NCBI GenBank assembly: GCA_016203825.1
Contig: JACQMA010000039.1
Coordinates: 1-6,408, forward strand
Direction: 5' to 3'
DNA length: 6,408 nucleotides
Source: Deltaproteobacteria bacterium
GTDB taxonomy: Bacteria; UBA10199; 2-02-FULL-44-16
Numbering within the stretch: the first letter of the stretch is position 1; every line of letters begins with the position of its first letter. Below the pieces are notes generated by a model, which made no database searches, had not been told where the DNA came from, and saw only the letters and a program-made list of their open reading frames with translations. This document shows, one piece after another, positions 1 through 5,859 of this stretch. The position numbers were made by a program, and so were the translations under genes.

Positions 1-232
1 CCACCCCTGTCCCTTCACTCACGAGGATTGCGGCAATGGCCGGGTTCGAATTCGCCTTGATCGCATAAAAGAGATCGAAGTTTTGATACCGCGAGCGAAA
101 GGCCGCAAAGAGCCGGCGGACATTCTCGCGGATACGCCCTTCATGATAGACGTAGAGCGGCGTCCCGTAGCGCTTGGCCAACTCCGCTACCGAAATCCCC
201 CCAATGTTCAACGTTGTTCCCTGTTTCGTCAT
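1..232 (-). CDS. lysA: Diaminopimelate decarboxylase, N-terminal 77 residues (3' end outside window)
   Basis: This gene reads leftward off the window edge, so only the first 77 residues are visible. The enzyme decarboxylates meso-diaminopimelate to L-lysine with pyridoxal phosphate, the last step of lysine synthesis in the cytoplasm. Residues 21-29 read RYGTPLYVY, the typical opening of this fold-type III decarboxylase family. Residues 56-63 read YAIKANSN, the strand carrying the PLP lysine (Lys59). The SEGTGV that follows is where the family continues into a DVxSxGE motif, which lies outside the window. The ATG at 232 is the only sensible start. It lies 19 nt from an AAGGAGG sequence (251-257), an unusually long spacing, and directly follows CTCCTT. 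The gene is divergent from the DMT-like transporter. Other members of the alanine racemase-like decarboxylase family are possible, but the motifs fit LysA best. Confidence 0.9.
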   Translation of the reverse strand, partial: MTKQGTTLNIGGISVAELAKRYGTPLYVYHEGRIRENVRRLFAAFRSRYQNFDLFYAIKANSNPAIAAILVSEGTGV

Positions 233-257
233 AAGGAGTTGTTTTACTGGCCTCCTT
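233..257 (-). promoter_or_regulatory. lysA leader hairpin that would mask its Shine-Dalgarno
   Basis: In the lysA transcript, AAGGAG (257 to 252) is perfectly complementary to CTCCTT (238 to 233), which directly precedes the ATG. The loop between them is 13 nt. If it forms, this 6-bp stem hides the only Shine-Dalgarno-like sequence of the gene. The complementarity is seen in the sequence; a regulatory role is inference. Confidence 0.35.
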
Positions 258-287
258 TTCAAAAATTTGCAACCTCAACCTCTTTCG

Positions 288-316
288 TTGACATCGTGCG
301 TCAAGCGGACTAACCG
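288..316 (+). promoter_or_regulatory. Candidate sigma70 promoter of the transporter-HAD unit
   Basis: A perfect TTGACA (288-293) is followed after 17 bp by TAACCG (311-316), a weak -10 that matches only the first two consensus positions. Transcription from here would start near 323 and give a leader of about 20 nt containing the Shine-Dalgarno. Position and spacing are good, but the weak -10 keeps confidence low. The -35 overlaps an inverted repeat, TTGAC-N7-GTCAA (288-304), which could be an operator. Confidence 0.35.
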
Positions 317-332
317 GGCCGCACTATCACTC

Positions 333-340
333 AAAGGAGG
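333..340 (+). promoter_or_regulatory. Shine-Dalgarno that fixes the transporter start
   Basis: AAAGGAGG ends four bases before the ATG at 345. It selects this start over the upstream in-frame ATG at 174, which would add 57 non-membrane residues and overlap the divergent lysA start. Confidence 0.85.
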
Positions 341-344
341 TTTC

Positions 345-1421
345 ATGTACGTCCTTCTTCTGTGCCTCGGTTACTTCGTTTCTTACACCGTCTACGGCAT
401 CGCCATTAAATACTTTATTCAAGTCGAACACATGCCGGGCATGGAACTGCTCTACCACTCGACCATCGGTGGCATCTTCACCGCCATGCTCATCGCCGTC
501 ATCGGCCGGTGGCCACAACGTTTGAAAAGCACGAGCTCGCAGCGTCTCTGGGGACTTTTCCCAGCGGAATACGCGTGGCTGATTCCATCGGGGTTGTGCA
601 CTGCATTCGTCATTCCCACGACGTCCCTTATGTACACGTTTGGCTTTAACATTATGGTTGCGATGATCATCATGCGAAGCTCGCTCATCGTGATCAGCCG
701 CGGTGTCGATGCAGTCCTGATCTATCAAGGTCATTCGGATAAAAAGGTGTACTGGCAGGAAAACGTCGCCGCCCTGATTGCCATCGCTGCCCTTTCAACG
801 GTCCTGATGGAAGGGGGCAAACCCGGAACATTTGATTTCTTTCATTCCACGCTCTTCATGGCGAATCTCGGCTGCTACATTATTCCCTATGGATTCCGCC
901 TCTACATTTTGAGTCGCTTTAAGACGAAGATCGATTCGCGCGCCATCTTTGGCATTGAACAGGTGTGGGCCTTTAGCGCATGTATCGTCGGAATTCTTTT
1001 GACCATTCTTGCCTTCACCCAATTTGGATTCGCCCCGAAGCAAGTCGAGGAATTTGCCTATGGTTTCTTCAATCCAAACTTCAAGGCCATGGCGTGGAGT
1101 ATTCCCTACGGCCTGGTCGCGGTCTTCTCGGTCTTCCTCTTCATTTATAAATTTGGTTCAGCAACCTTTAACACCATCGTGAATCGGCTTACGTCACTGC
1201 TCGCGGGAACCGCCGCAAGCGTTGCATCGTTCTACTACCTCGGCGGTAAACCCGTTGCCGCTCACGAATGGAAAGCGCTGGGGGTCGTACTCCTGGCGAT
1301 TACCTTCCTCGTCTGGGCGGATCGACGACGTCATGCCGAAAAAAAAAGAACTGTGACCTCCAGTAATCCGGCCTTCTCTTCGGGAGCGGCCATGCCCGTA
1401 GGAGCCACGCTTCGCCAATAA
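345..1421 (+). CDS. DMT-like multipass membrane transporter (EamA-type, substrate unknown)
   Basis: This 358-residue, very hydrophobic protein has about ten predicted membrane segments, roughly at residues 3-23, 38-55, 78-98, 101-119, 139-156, 165-184, 204-223, 249-270, 275-299 and 309-325. Ten helices and a basic tail (WADRRRHAEKK, from 324) resemble drug/metabolite transporters. The last two helices, with a loop ending near HEWKALGVVLLAIT, look like the end of an EamA repeat. This is a fold-level guess from helix pattern, not a recognised family match. It presumably exports or imports a small metabolite across the inner membrane. The HAD gene follows after 14 bp, so the two are probably co-transcribed. 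A run of nine A (1339-1347) precedes a low-complexity tail of about 24 residues, and either frameshift there ends the protein within a few codons. The start is set by the Shine-Dalgarno at 333-340. Confidence 0.75.
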   Translation: MYVLLLCLGYFVSYTVYGIAIKYFIQVEHMPGMELLYHSTIGGIFTAMLIAVIGRWPQRLKSTSSQRLWGLFPAEYAWLIPSGLCTAFVIPTTSLMYTFGFNIMVAMIIMRSSLIVISRGVDAVLIYQGHSDKKVYWQENVAALIAIAALSTVLMEGGKPGTFDFFHSTLFMANLGCYIIPYGFRLYILSRFKTKIDSRAIFGIEQVWAFSACIVGILLTILAFTQFGFAPKQVEEFAYGFFNPNFKAMAWSIPYGLVAVFSVFLFIYKFGSATFNTIVNRLTSLLAGTAASVASFYYLGGKPVAAHEWKALGVVLLAITFLVWADRRRHAEKKRTVTSSNPAFSSGAAMPVGATLRQ

Positions 1422-1435
1422 CGGCGAATCTTCTT

Positions 1436-2449
1436 ATGACCCGCTTGCGCGCTACCGAGACCGCTGAATTCTTCGATCTCGACGGGACGTGCAATCACCT
1501 GGACATCCAAGCCATCCTCGATGGACATCAAGGCTCCCCAGAAGTCACAGTGTATCTCGCTGCCGCGGCCGATTTTCTCCTGCGGGAGATTCCTCAACTC
1601 CCCCACACATCGGAAGAACTCCTAAACCTCTTTAAGGAACAACTTCGGAACGATGTCTTCCCAAAGCGTTCACAACACCAATGGTGGGCAACATTTCCAT
1701 CGGTGCAAAGGGAGATGGTCCCCATTTGTCCAGCGGTCGATCACTATCTTTTGACACCTCATGCCATTCGACGCGTCCTTGAAAAGGAAGTCCAGCGAGC
1801 GGCAGTCTCGACGACGCTTCAGTGGACCATCACCACTTTTCTTTCTTCGGGACACTGGGAATACTCTCTTTTTAAGTTTTGCAGTGAAGCATCGCTTCCC
1901 CATGCAACCATCGAAGAAGATGCCATCGCCATTTTCGAAAATCGCCTCTGCAAAAATGCTCTTGTCTCTATTTTTACGAACTCTGCGACCCAGAAAGCGC
2001 GGACCATGGCAGAAAAAGCGGGATTTGGTTCATATCTTATTGAAGATCATTTTGAACGAGGAAAACTTGCGATCATCGGCGATGGAAAGAAATTTATGGT
2101 CGATCGTGAATGGCCGCAAGAATGTAAACCAAAAGAAATGCGATTTGGAGATACCGTTGATCTCAGTCGCTATTTTGGAGAAAAAGATGCCATTGTGGAT
2201 TTGCGTCGTCGACCTTTTTATGAACGAATCAAAACACTCATGCATGAGTGTGGTGCAAAACGTTCCTGGATGGTGAGCGATATCGCCACACTTGATTTGT
2301 TTCCCTTCGCGAATTGGTTGGAGTTTGAACCTCGCGTCGCCATGCGAACAAATCCAACAAGCTCACCCGAAGAGGTTCTCGCCGCACGCGAACTTCTCAA
2401 CGCAACCATTGGAAAAAACCTTCCAGAAATAACAATGGATTTGGAGTGA
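1436..2449 (+). CDS. HAD-superfamily hydrolase with a long helical cap, probable phosphatase
   Basis: The 337-residue protein shows the HAD motifs in order. Motif I is FFDLDGT (12-18), with Asp14 as likely nucleophile and Asp16 as acid/base. Motif II is SIFTNS (178-183), with Thr181. A motif III-like RRRPFYERIK (257-266) has arginine where lysine is more usual. Motif IV is MVSDIATLD (279-287), with Asp282 and Asp287 as candidate magnesium ligands. About 160 mostly helical residues separate motifs I and II, which indicates a large C1-type cap, longer than in common phosphoglycolate-type members. A cytoplasmic phosphomonoesterase is the likely activity; the substrate is unknown. It starts 14 bp after the transporter stop, without a Shine-Dalgarno; the start context is CTTCTTATG. 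Its TGA directly abuts the stop of the convergent permease. The HAD assignment is good, the exact subfamily open. Confidence 0.8.
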   Translation: MTRLRATETAEFFDLDGTCNHLDIQAILDGHQGSPEVTVYLAAAADFLLREIPQLPHTSEELLNLFKEQLRNDVFPKRSQHQWWATFPSVQREMVPICPAVDHYLLTPHAIRRVLEKEVQRAAVSTTLQWTITTFLSSGHWEYSLFKFCSEASLPHATIEEDAIAIFENRLCKNALVSIFTNSATQKARTMAEKAGFGSYLIEDHFERGKLAIIGDGKKFMVDREWPQECKPKEMRFGDTVDLSRYFGEKDAIVDLRRRPFYERIKTLMHECGAKRSWMVSDIATLDLFPFANWLEFEPRVAMRTNPTSSPEEVLAARELLNATIGKNLPEITMDLE

Positions 2450-4462
2450 CTACGCTATTTCGTAACTGACTTCATGTTGGGGCCAGACGACGCGGACGGT
2501 GACCTTTCCATGCGTCTCCACCGCAAGATAGCCCCAGCAAAACGCGATCCGTTCCAGTTGGACTTCGGGGCTCACGACTTCGGACTTTCCTAAGATGATT
2601 TCGCGAACGCCAAGTTCATAGGCCACACGGGCAATCGCAAACGTGGGATCGGCGGCAGGAACCACGAGGGGAATAACGTGCGCCCCAAAACGTTCGGCAA
2701 TGGCCACAATATTTGTCAAAAGTGTTTCGTCCGTCGGAGTCACCTGATGTTCTTTTTCAAACTCCAGTTGCTCTCCATTCTTGTGCGGCGCCAAACGATC
2801 GATCGTGAGGACAATGATGTCTGTGGCCAGAGGATTGGCGCGCTCCAACGCGTATTGCAGTTGATAGAGACTCCCCGGGTCACGCGCCGGGATCAGGATG
2901 CGATCGCTATGTTCACAGCCACAGACAGACGGTGTCACCTTCTCTTCAAAGTGAAGATTGACCTTCTCAACATGTGCATCACTGCGGCCATTCCGACGCT
3001 GGACCCGTTCCGAGATCACCAAGACACTGAAGAAAAAGATCACAAAGGCAACGCCACCTTGTGTCGCAATGGTCTTTGTAAAAAAATTGGTGATGCCAAT
3101 CAGAAGAAGAATGAGGGCCGTGAAAAAAAGCGTGATGGGAATCTCGATCTGTCCGATCCTCAGGTTGCCCGGCATCTTCCACTCACGCGGACTCTTGTCC
3201 TTGAAACGAAGAATCAGGACCGAGGTGGTCTCGGTGATAAAACTCCAGATGACGCCAAAGGCATACGCCTCACCGAGGAGAAGGATATCGCCACGGCTCA
3301 AAAGAATCGTGATGATTTGGGCAAGGGCCACCGCCGTAATCATATGGGTCGTCGTTCCGAATCGTCGATGAGGAATTCTCAACCACGTTGGCAACACACC
3401 ATCCTCCGCGACGCGGTTTAAGACACTATTCGCACCAACGATGGAGGTATTACAGGCGCCGGCCAGAATGAAGACGCCAACGACAACAACAACGCCCTGA
3501 AAAATCAATCGGAGCATTTCCGGACCCGCGAGGTACATGACCAGCCCCGACATCAAATTGTCATAATAGGTGGGACGGACGTCGTCGGGAATAATCATGA
3601 TGGCAAAAAAGGAACAAATGGCCGTGAAGAGAAAACTAAAGGCGAGAATAATAGCTGCGGCTCGTCGCATGTTTTTGAGCTTCGGTTTCGCAATCTCCCG
3701 ATAGACTTGAGCCAAAGTCTCTTCGCCACTCATCGCCAGAACGGAGTGACTCACCGCAATGATGATTCCAAACGCACCGATCGTCTTGGTCCACTCGAAA
3801 CCCTCAAGCCATCCCAACGCATGGGCATCAATGTGCGGCGTTATCGGCGGTAAGGGTTGGGGATGGAGGATAAGTGTTAAGATACTCCAGCCAACGAGGA
3901 TGGCGACCATCCCTCCCGTTGCCATCATGATTTTCATGGCCCGATCACTCGACTCTTGAATACCGATGACATTGATGCGCCAGAAATAGACGATGATGGC
4001 GATCGCAAAGAGAACTGCCGCGAACTGTTTGGGAAGGACGAGTTCGACCCCGCCGAGCCGCAAGAGGTCGTTGACAAATCCCGCAAGATATTGGCCAGCG
4101 GCCACGGAACTGATGGGACCAGTCAAAATGTAGTCAAAGAGGAGGGCCGAGACCGAGAGCTTGGCCATGGTTCCGCCCATGGCCGCTTTGACGACGCGGT
4201 AGACACCGGCGCGCACAAACATCCCACACGACTCGATGTACGTGGCACGGACGAGGTAAGCAAAGAGCATGATGCTCGCGATAAACCATGGCGCGGCTTT
4301 GCCGATCGATTGTTCAACAATGCCACCGATATAGTAGGCGGTCGAGGAGATGTCGCACATCACGATTGAAGCAGCTCGCCAATACGAAATAAACGAGAGC
4401 ATCGCCGTGGTGATGACCACGGCTGTCGCCGGGCGCCGATAAGATTCCATCTGGTCAGGCAT
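2450..4462 (-). CDS. APC-superfamily permease with C-terminal universal stress protein-like domain
   Basis: This 670-residue protein combines a transporter of about 12 membrane helices (residues 11-485) with a soluble tail. Family marks are the helix 2-3 region ESCGMFVRAGVYRVVKAAMG (77-96), DYILTGPIS (110-118), SGEETLAQVYREIAKPK (245-261), which fits the APC pattern E-x-P around helix 6-7, and ANSVLNRVAEDGVLPTW (344-360). From residue 519 the tail starts DRILIPARDPGSL, a USP-like first strand and helix. It continues to GVREIILGKS (618-627), where USPs have their nucleotide loop; the full G-x2-G-x9-G pattern is not present, so ATP binding is doubtful. It probably moves amino acids, polyamines or a related cation across the inner membrane, with the tail as sensor or regulator. 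It begins 11 bp after the EIIA gene with no Shine-Dalgarno and shares a 15-bp start context with it. No terminator hairpin is visible at its end. Confidence 0.88.
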   Translation of the reverse strand: MPDQMESYRRPATAVVITTAMLSFISYWRAASIVMCDISSTAYYIGGIVEQSIGKAAPWFIASIMLFAYLVRATYIESCGMFVRAGVYRVVKAAMGGTMAKLSVSALLFDYILTGPISSVAAGQYLAGFVNDLLRLGGVELVLPKQFAAVLFAIAIIVYFWRINVIGIQESSDRAMKIMMATGGMVAILVGWSILTLILHPQPLPPITPHIDAHALGWLEGFEWTKTIGAFGIIIAVSHSVLAMSGEETLAQVYREIAKPKLKNMRRAAAIILAFSFLFTAICSFFAIMIIPDDVRPTYYDNLMSGLVMYLAGPEMLRLIFQGVVVVVGVFILAGACNTSIVGANSVLNRVAEDGVLPTWLRIPHRRFGTTTHMITAVALAQIITILLSRGDILLLGEAYAFGVIWSFITETTSVLILRFKDKSPREWKMPGNLRIGQIEIPITLFFTALILLLIGITNFFTKTIATQGGVAFVIFFFSVLVISERVQRRNGRSDAHVEKVNLHFEEKVTPSVCGCEHSDRILIPARDPGSLYQLQYALERANPLATDIIVLTIDRLAPHKNGEQLEFEKEHQVTPTDETLLTNIVAIAERFGAHVIPLVVPAADPTFAIARVAYELGVREIILGKSEVVSPEVQLERIAFCWGYLAVETHGKVTVRVVWPQHEVSYEIA

Positions 4463-4473
4463 AAGAGTGGGGC
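4459..4473 (-). repeat. 15-bp start-context repeat, copy at the permease start
   Basis: GCCCCACTCTTATGC on the minus strand spans the whole gap between the EIIA stop and the permease ATG (4462-4460), plus one following base. An identical 15-bp copy lies at the EIIA start, 491 bp away. No purine-rich ribosome binding site is present in the gap. Confidence 0.8.
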
Positions 4474-4953
4474 TTATTCTTTATCGATCTGTCGCTCGCG
4501 TTTTTGGATGCGAGCGAAAATATCGTGAGGCGTCGTCAGGACAGCAATGTCATCGACGAGCTTGGGATCAGAAAAAACGGCGGCAATACGCGCCAGGAGT
4601 TTGAGGTGTTTTCCAAATTCCTTCTCCGCGGTCGGCGAGAGAAAGAGGCAAAAAATGCGAGCCGTCAGGGGGGACTGCTTCGGGTCATCCTGGACCCCCG
4701 CCGGGGCAACCCCCGTAATCATGGTCATTTCATCGACCACCGCAACGCGGGCATGCGGGACGGCAACACCCATAGGGAGAAACGTCGAAGCGGAATCTTC
4801 CCGATCCTTAATGGACGCAAGCAAGCGGCCCGCATCGGGTATGTTTTTGCGCCGGGCGAGCTCCTCGACGAGTTCCTTGAGGACTTGGTCTTTCGTGGTC
4901 CCCGCCAGCGGCACAACGATCGACTGGGGAGTCATGTAATGCGAGAGCTGCAT
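4474..4953 (-). CDS. PtsN-like PTS EIIA domain protein
   Basis: This 159-residue protein is a single EIIA domain of the fructose/nitrogen type, close to the usual length of PtsN. MGVAVPHAR (61-69) holds the phospho-acceptor histidine, His67. KHLKLLARIAAVFSDP (115-130) carries the second conserved histidine (His116) of the active site. In the family it takes a phosphoryl group from HPr or NPr and regulates targets, in Escherichia coli including potassium transport. Here it is first in an operon with the permease 11 bp downstream, so the permease is a natural candidate target (inference). The ATG at 4953 is preferred to the in-frame GTG at 4989: it shares its upstream 11 bases with the permease start, and the GTG lies inside the likely promoter. 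No Shine-Dalgarno is seen. I leave the symbol blank because EIIA paralogues are common. Confidence 0.88.
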   Translation of the reverse strand: MQLSHYMTPQSIVVPLAGTTKDQVLKELVEELARRKNIPDAGRLLASIKDREDSASTFLPMGVAVPHARVAVVDEMTMITGVAPAGVQDDPKQSPLTARIFCLFLSPTAEKEFGKHLKLLARIAAVFSDPKLVDDIAVLTTPHDIFARIQKRERQIDKE

Positions 4954-4964
4954 AAGAGTGGGGC
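4950..4964 (-). repeat. 15-bp start-context repeat, copy at the EIIA start
   Basis: This is the second exact copy of GCCCCACTCTTATGC. Its ATG (4953-4951) is the chosen EIIA start. Sharing of the 11 bases upstream of two unrelated coding sequences supports both start choices and suggests a functional or duplicated initiation region. Confidence 0.8.
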
Positions 4965-4968
4965 GGGA

Positions 4969-4996
4969 GCTATCACAGGGGGAGTCCACCTGTCAA
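4969..4996 (-). promoter_or_regulatory. Candidate promoter of the EIIA-permease operon
   Basis: On the minus strand a perfect TTGACA (4996-4991) is followed after 16 bp by GATAGC (4974-4969). That -10 is weak but preceded by TG in the extended -10 position. Transcription would begin about 7 bp downstream, leaving a leader of only about 8-12 nt before the ATG at 4953. A 5-bp inverted repeat, ACAGG-N9-CCTGT (4975-4993), sits in the spacer as a possible operator. Confidence 0.45.
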
Positions 4997-5030
4997 ATTT
5001 CCCGACATACATTAACCACTTGAAATCATA

Positions 5031-5063
5031 AAAGAAAAACCCTCCCGCATATGCGCGGGAGGG
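5031..5063 (-). terminator. Rho-independent terminator of carD
   Basis: On the minus strand CCCTCCCGC (5063-5055) pairs perfectly with GCGGGAGGG (5048-5040) around a 6-nt loop, followed by TTTTTCTTT (5039-5031). It lies 26 bp after the carD stop and upstream of the EIIA promoter, so carD and the EIIA-permease operon are separate units. Confidence 0.93.
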
Positions 5064-5089
5064 GCTCCCTCTCTTTTCAGGACCATCTT

Positions 5090-5611
5090 TTAATTCTCAA
5101 AAATCTTGTCGATTTCCTCGGCCGTCTCTTCTTCTTCACAATTCTGGGCGATGGCCAGCTCTTTGACGATGAGGGATCGCGCGGTATCGAGCATTTTTCG
5201 CTCACCAAACGAGAGCTCTTTGTCATAGCGCATCAACATCAGATCGCGCAGGACCTCGGCAATCTCGTAGATCGAACCGGTCTTAATTTTATCCATATAT
5301 TCGCGATAGCGGCGATTCCACGTCTGCTCGGTAATCGAAATGTCGCGCTCCGCCATGATATCGTAAACGATATCGACCTCACTTTTGTGGATGACCTCGC
5401 GAAGGCCCACGTTCCGAACATTTCCCGTCGGGACCATCACCGTCATACCGGTGTCGATGATCTTGATGATATAGAATTTATGCTTGTTGCCGGCGATTTC
5501 GCGTGTCTCAATCGAATCAACGCGACCGACACCGTGGGCGGGGTACACCGCCATATCGCCCACCTTAAACTCCCTCTTCAGTGCCGATTCCCGACCCCCT
5601 TGCGTTCCCAT
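5090..5611 (-). CDS. carD: CarD/CdnL-family RNA polymerase-binding transcription regulator
   Basis: The protein has 173 residues, close to the usual family size of about 160-190. The N-terminal Tudor-like RNA-polymerase-binding domain (about 14-75) shows FKVGDMAVYPAHGVGRV (15-31), the typical GDxVVYPxHGVG signature, and VPTGNVRNVGLREV (60-73). The C-terminal helical DNA-binding domain has TWNRRYREYMDKIKTG (97-112), with the conserved tryptophan Trp98, then EIAEVLRDL (116-124). Such proteins bind the RNA polymerase beta subunit and stabilise open complexes at many promoters, notably of rRNA and growth genes. A 14-residue extension precedes the domain; a strong Shine-Dalgarno (5615-5623) supports the ATG at 5611. 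The tail is acidic (EEEETAEE). It is monocistronic, bounded by its own promoter and terminator. Confidence 0.95.
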   Translation of the reverse strand: MGTQGGRESALKREFKVGDMAVYPAHGVGRVDSIETREIAGNKHKFYIIKIIDTGMTVMVPTGNVRNVGLREVIHKSEVDIVYDIMAERDISITEQTWNRRYREYMDKIKTGSIYEIAEVLRDLMLMRYDKELSFGERKMLDTARSLIVKELAIAQNCEEEETAEEIDKIFEN

Positions 5612-5614
5612 GAA

Positions 5615-5623
5615 CCCTCCCTT
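5615..5623 (-). promoter_or_regulatory. carD Shine-Dalgarno
   Basis: AAGGGAGGG on the minus strand ends three bases before the ATG at 5611. It supports the longer N-terminus over a start nearer the domain. Confidence 0.75.
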
Positions 5624-5695
5624 TCCGTGTGAAAGATCAATTTTTAATAGTCATATCAGCTGTTTACGTTGTCCCCCTGTTGATTGGATGGGTGT

Positions 5696-5724
5696 CGTAT
5701 ATCATGATGCCGCCAACCCGTCAA
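5696..5724 (-). promoter_or_regulatory. carD promoter, sigma70 type with extended -10
   Basis: On the minus strand TTGACG (5724-5719) is followed after exactly 17 bp by TATACG (5701-5696), with TGA just before the -10 as an extended element. Transcription would start near 5689 and give a leader of about 78 nt. This is the best promoter match in the window. Confidence 0.65.
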
Positions 5725-5735
5725 CGCGCAACATA

Positions 5736-5764
5736 TTGTTTTTTAAAATGTTTTTATCTATCAA
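5736..5764 (+). promoter_or_regulatory. Weak plus-strand promoter-like sequence
   Basis: TTGTTT (5736-5741), a 17-bp AT-rich spacer and TATCAA (5759-5764) would start RNA near 5771, exactly where the nested inverted repeat begins. The -35 matches three of six positions and the -10 four of six, in AT-rich DNA, so this could be chance. Confidence 0.2.
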
Positions 5765-5769
5765 GGGTC

Positions 5770-5834
5770 AAGCCACCAGTTCATAAGCCTTCGCTTCAGG
5801 ACTCTATCTGTATCTCCTGAAATTACTGGCGCTT
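5770..5834. repeat. Nested inverted repeats, possible structured RNA
   Basis: TTCAGGA (5795-5801) pairs with TCCTGAA (5815-5821) across 13 nt, and is enclosed by CCAGT (5776-5780) pairing with ACTGG (5825-5829). AAGC-CTTC-GCTT (5785-5796) could form a third small stem, giving a three-way junction, and AAG/CTT (5770-5772, 5832-5834) can extend the base. There is no coding sequence here and no T-run, so it is not a terminator. Confidence 0.4.
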
Positions 5835-5859
5835 TGTCACGATTCCCTTACCTCCCTTC

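Noticed and set aside
174..344. Longer N-terminus for the membrane protein from the ATG at 174
   Set aside because: It overlaps the divergent lysA start, adds non-membrane residues, and bypasses the excellent Shine-Dalgarno at 333-340.
1761..2276. 171-residue open frame inside the HAD gene
   Set aside because: It is out of frame with HAD motifs II-IV, which require the other frame; lysine- and arginine-rich shadow translation.
2406..2438. Inverted repeat CCATTG/CAATGG as terminator for the convergent genes
   Set aside because: The stem is only 6 bp with a 21-nt loop, and no T-run follows on either strand.
2678..3421. 247-residue plus-strand open frame
   Set aside because: It is antisense to the permease, rich in charged residues with no domain, and the permease frame is clearly the coding one.
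4954..4989. GTG at 4989 as the start of the EIIA gene
   Set aside because: It has no ribosome binding site, lies inside the TTGACA promoter spacer, and adds residues not typical of EIIA; the ATG at 4953 shares its context with the permease start.
5051..5632. 193-residue plus-strand open frame
   Set aside because: It lies opposite carD, which has family motifs, promoter, Shine-Dalgarno and terminator.
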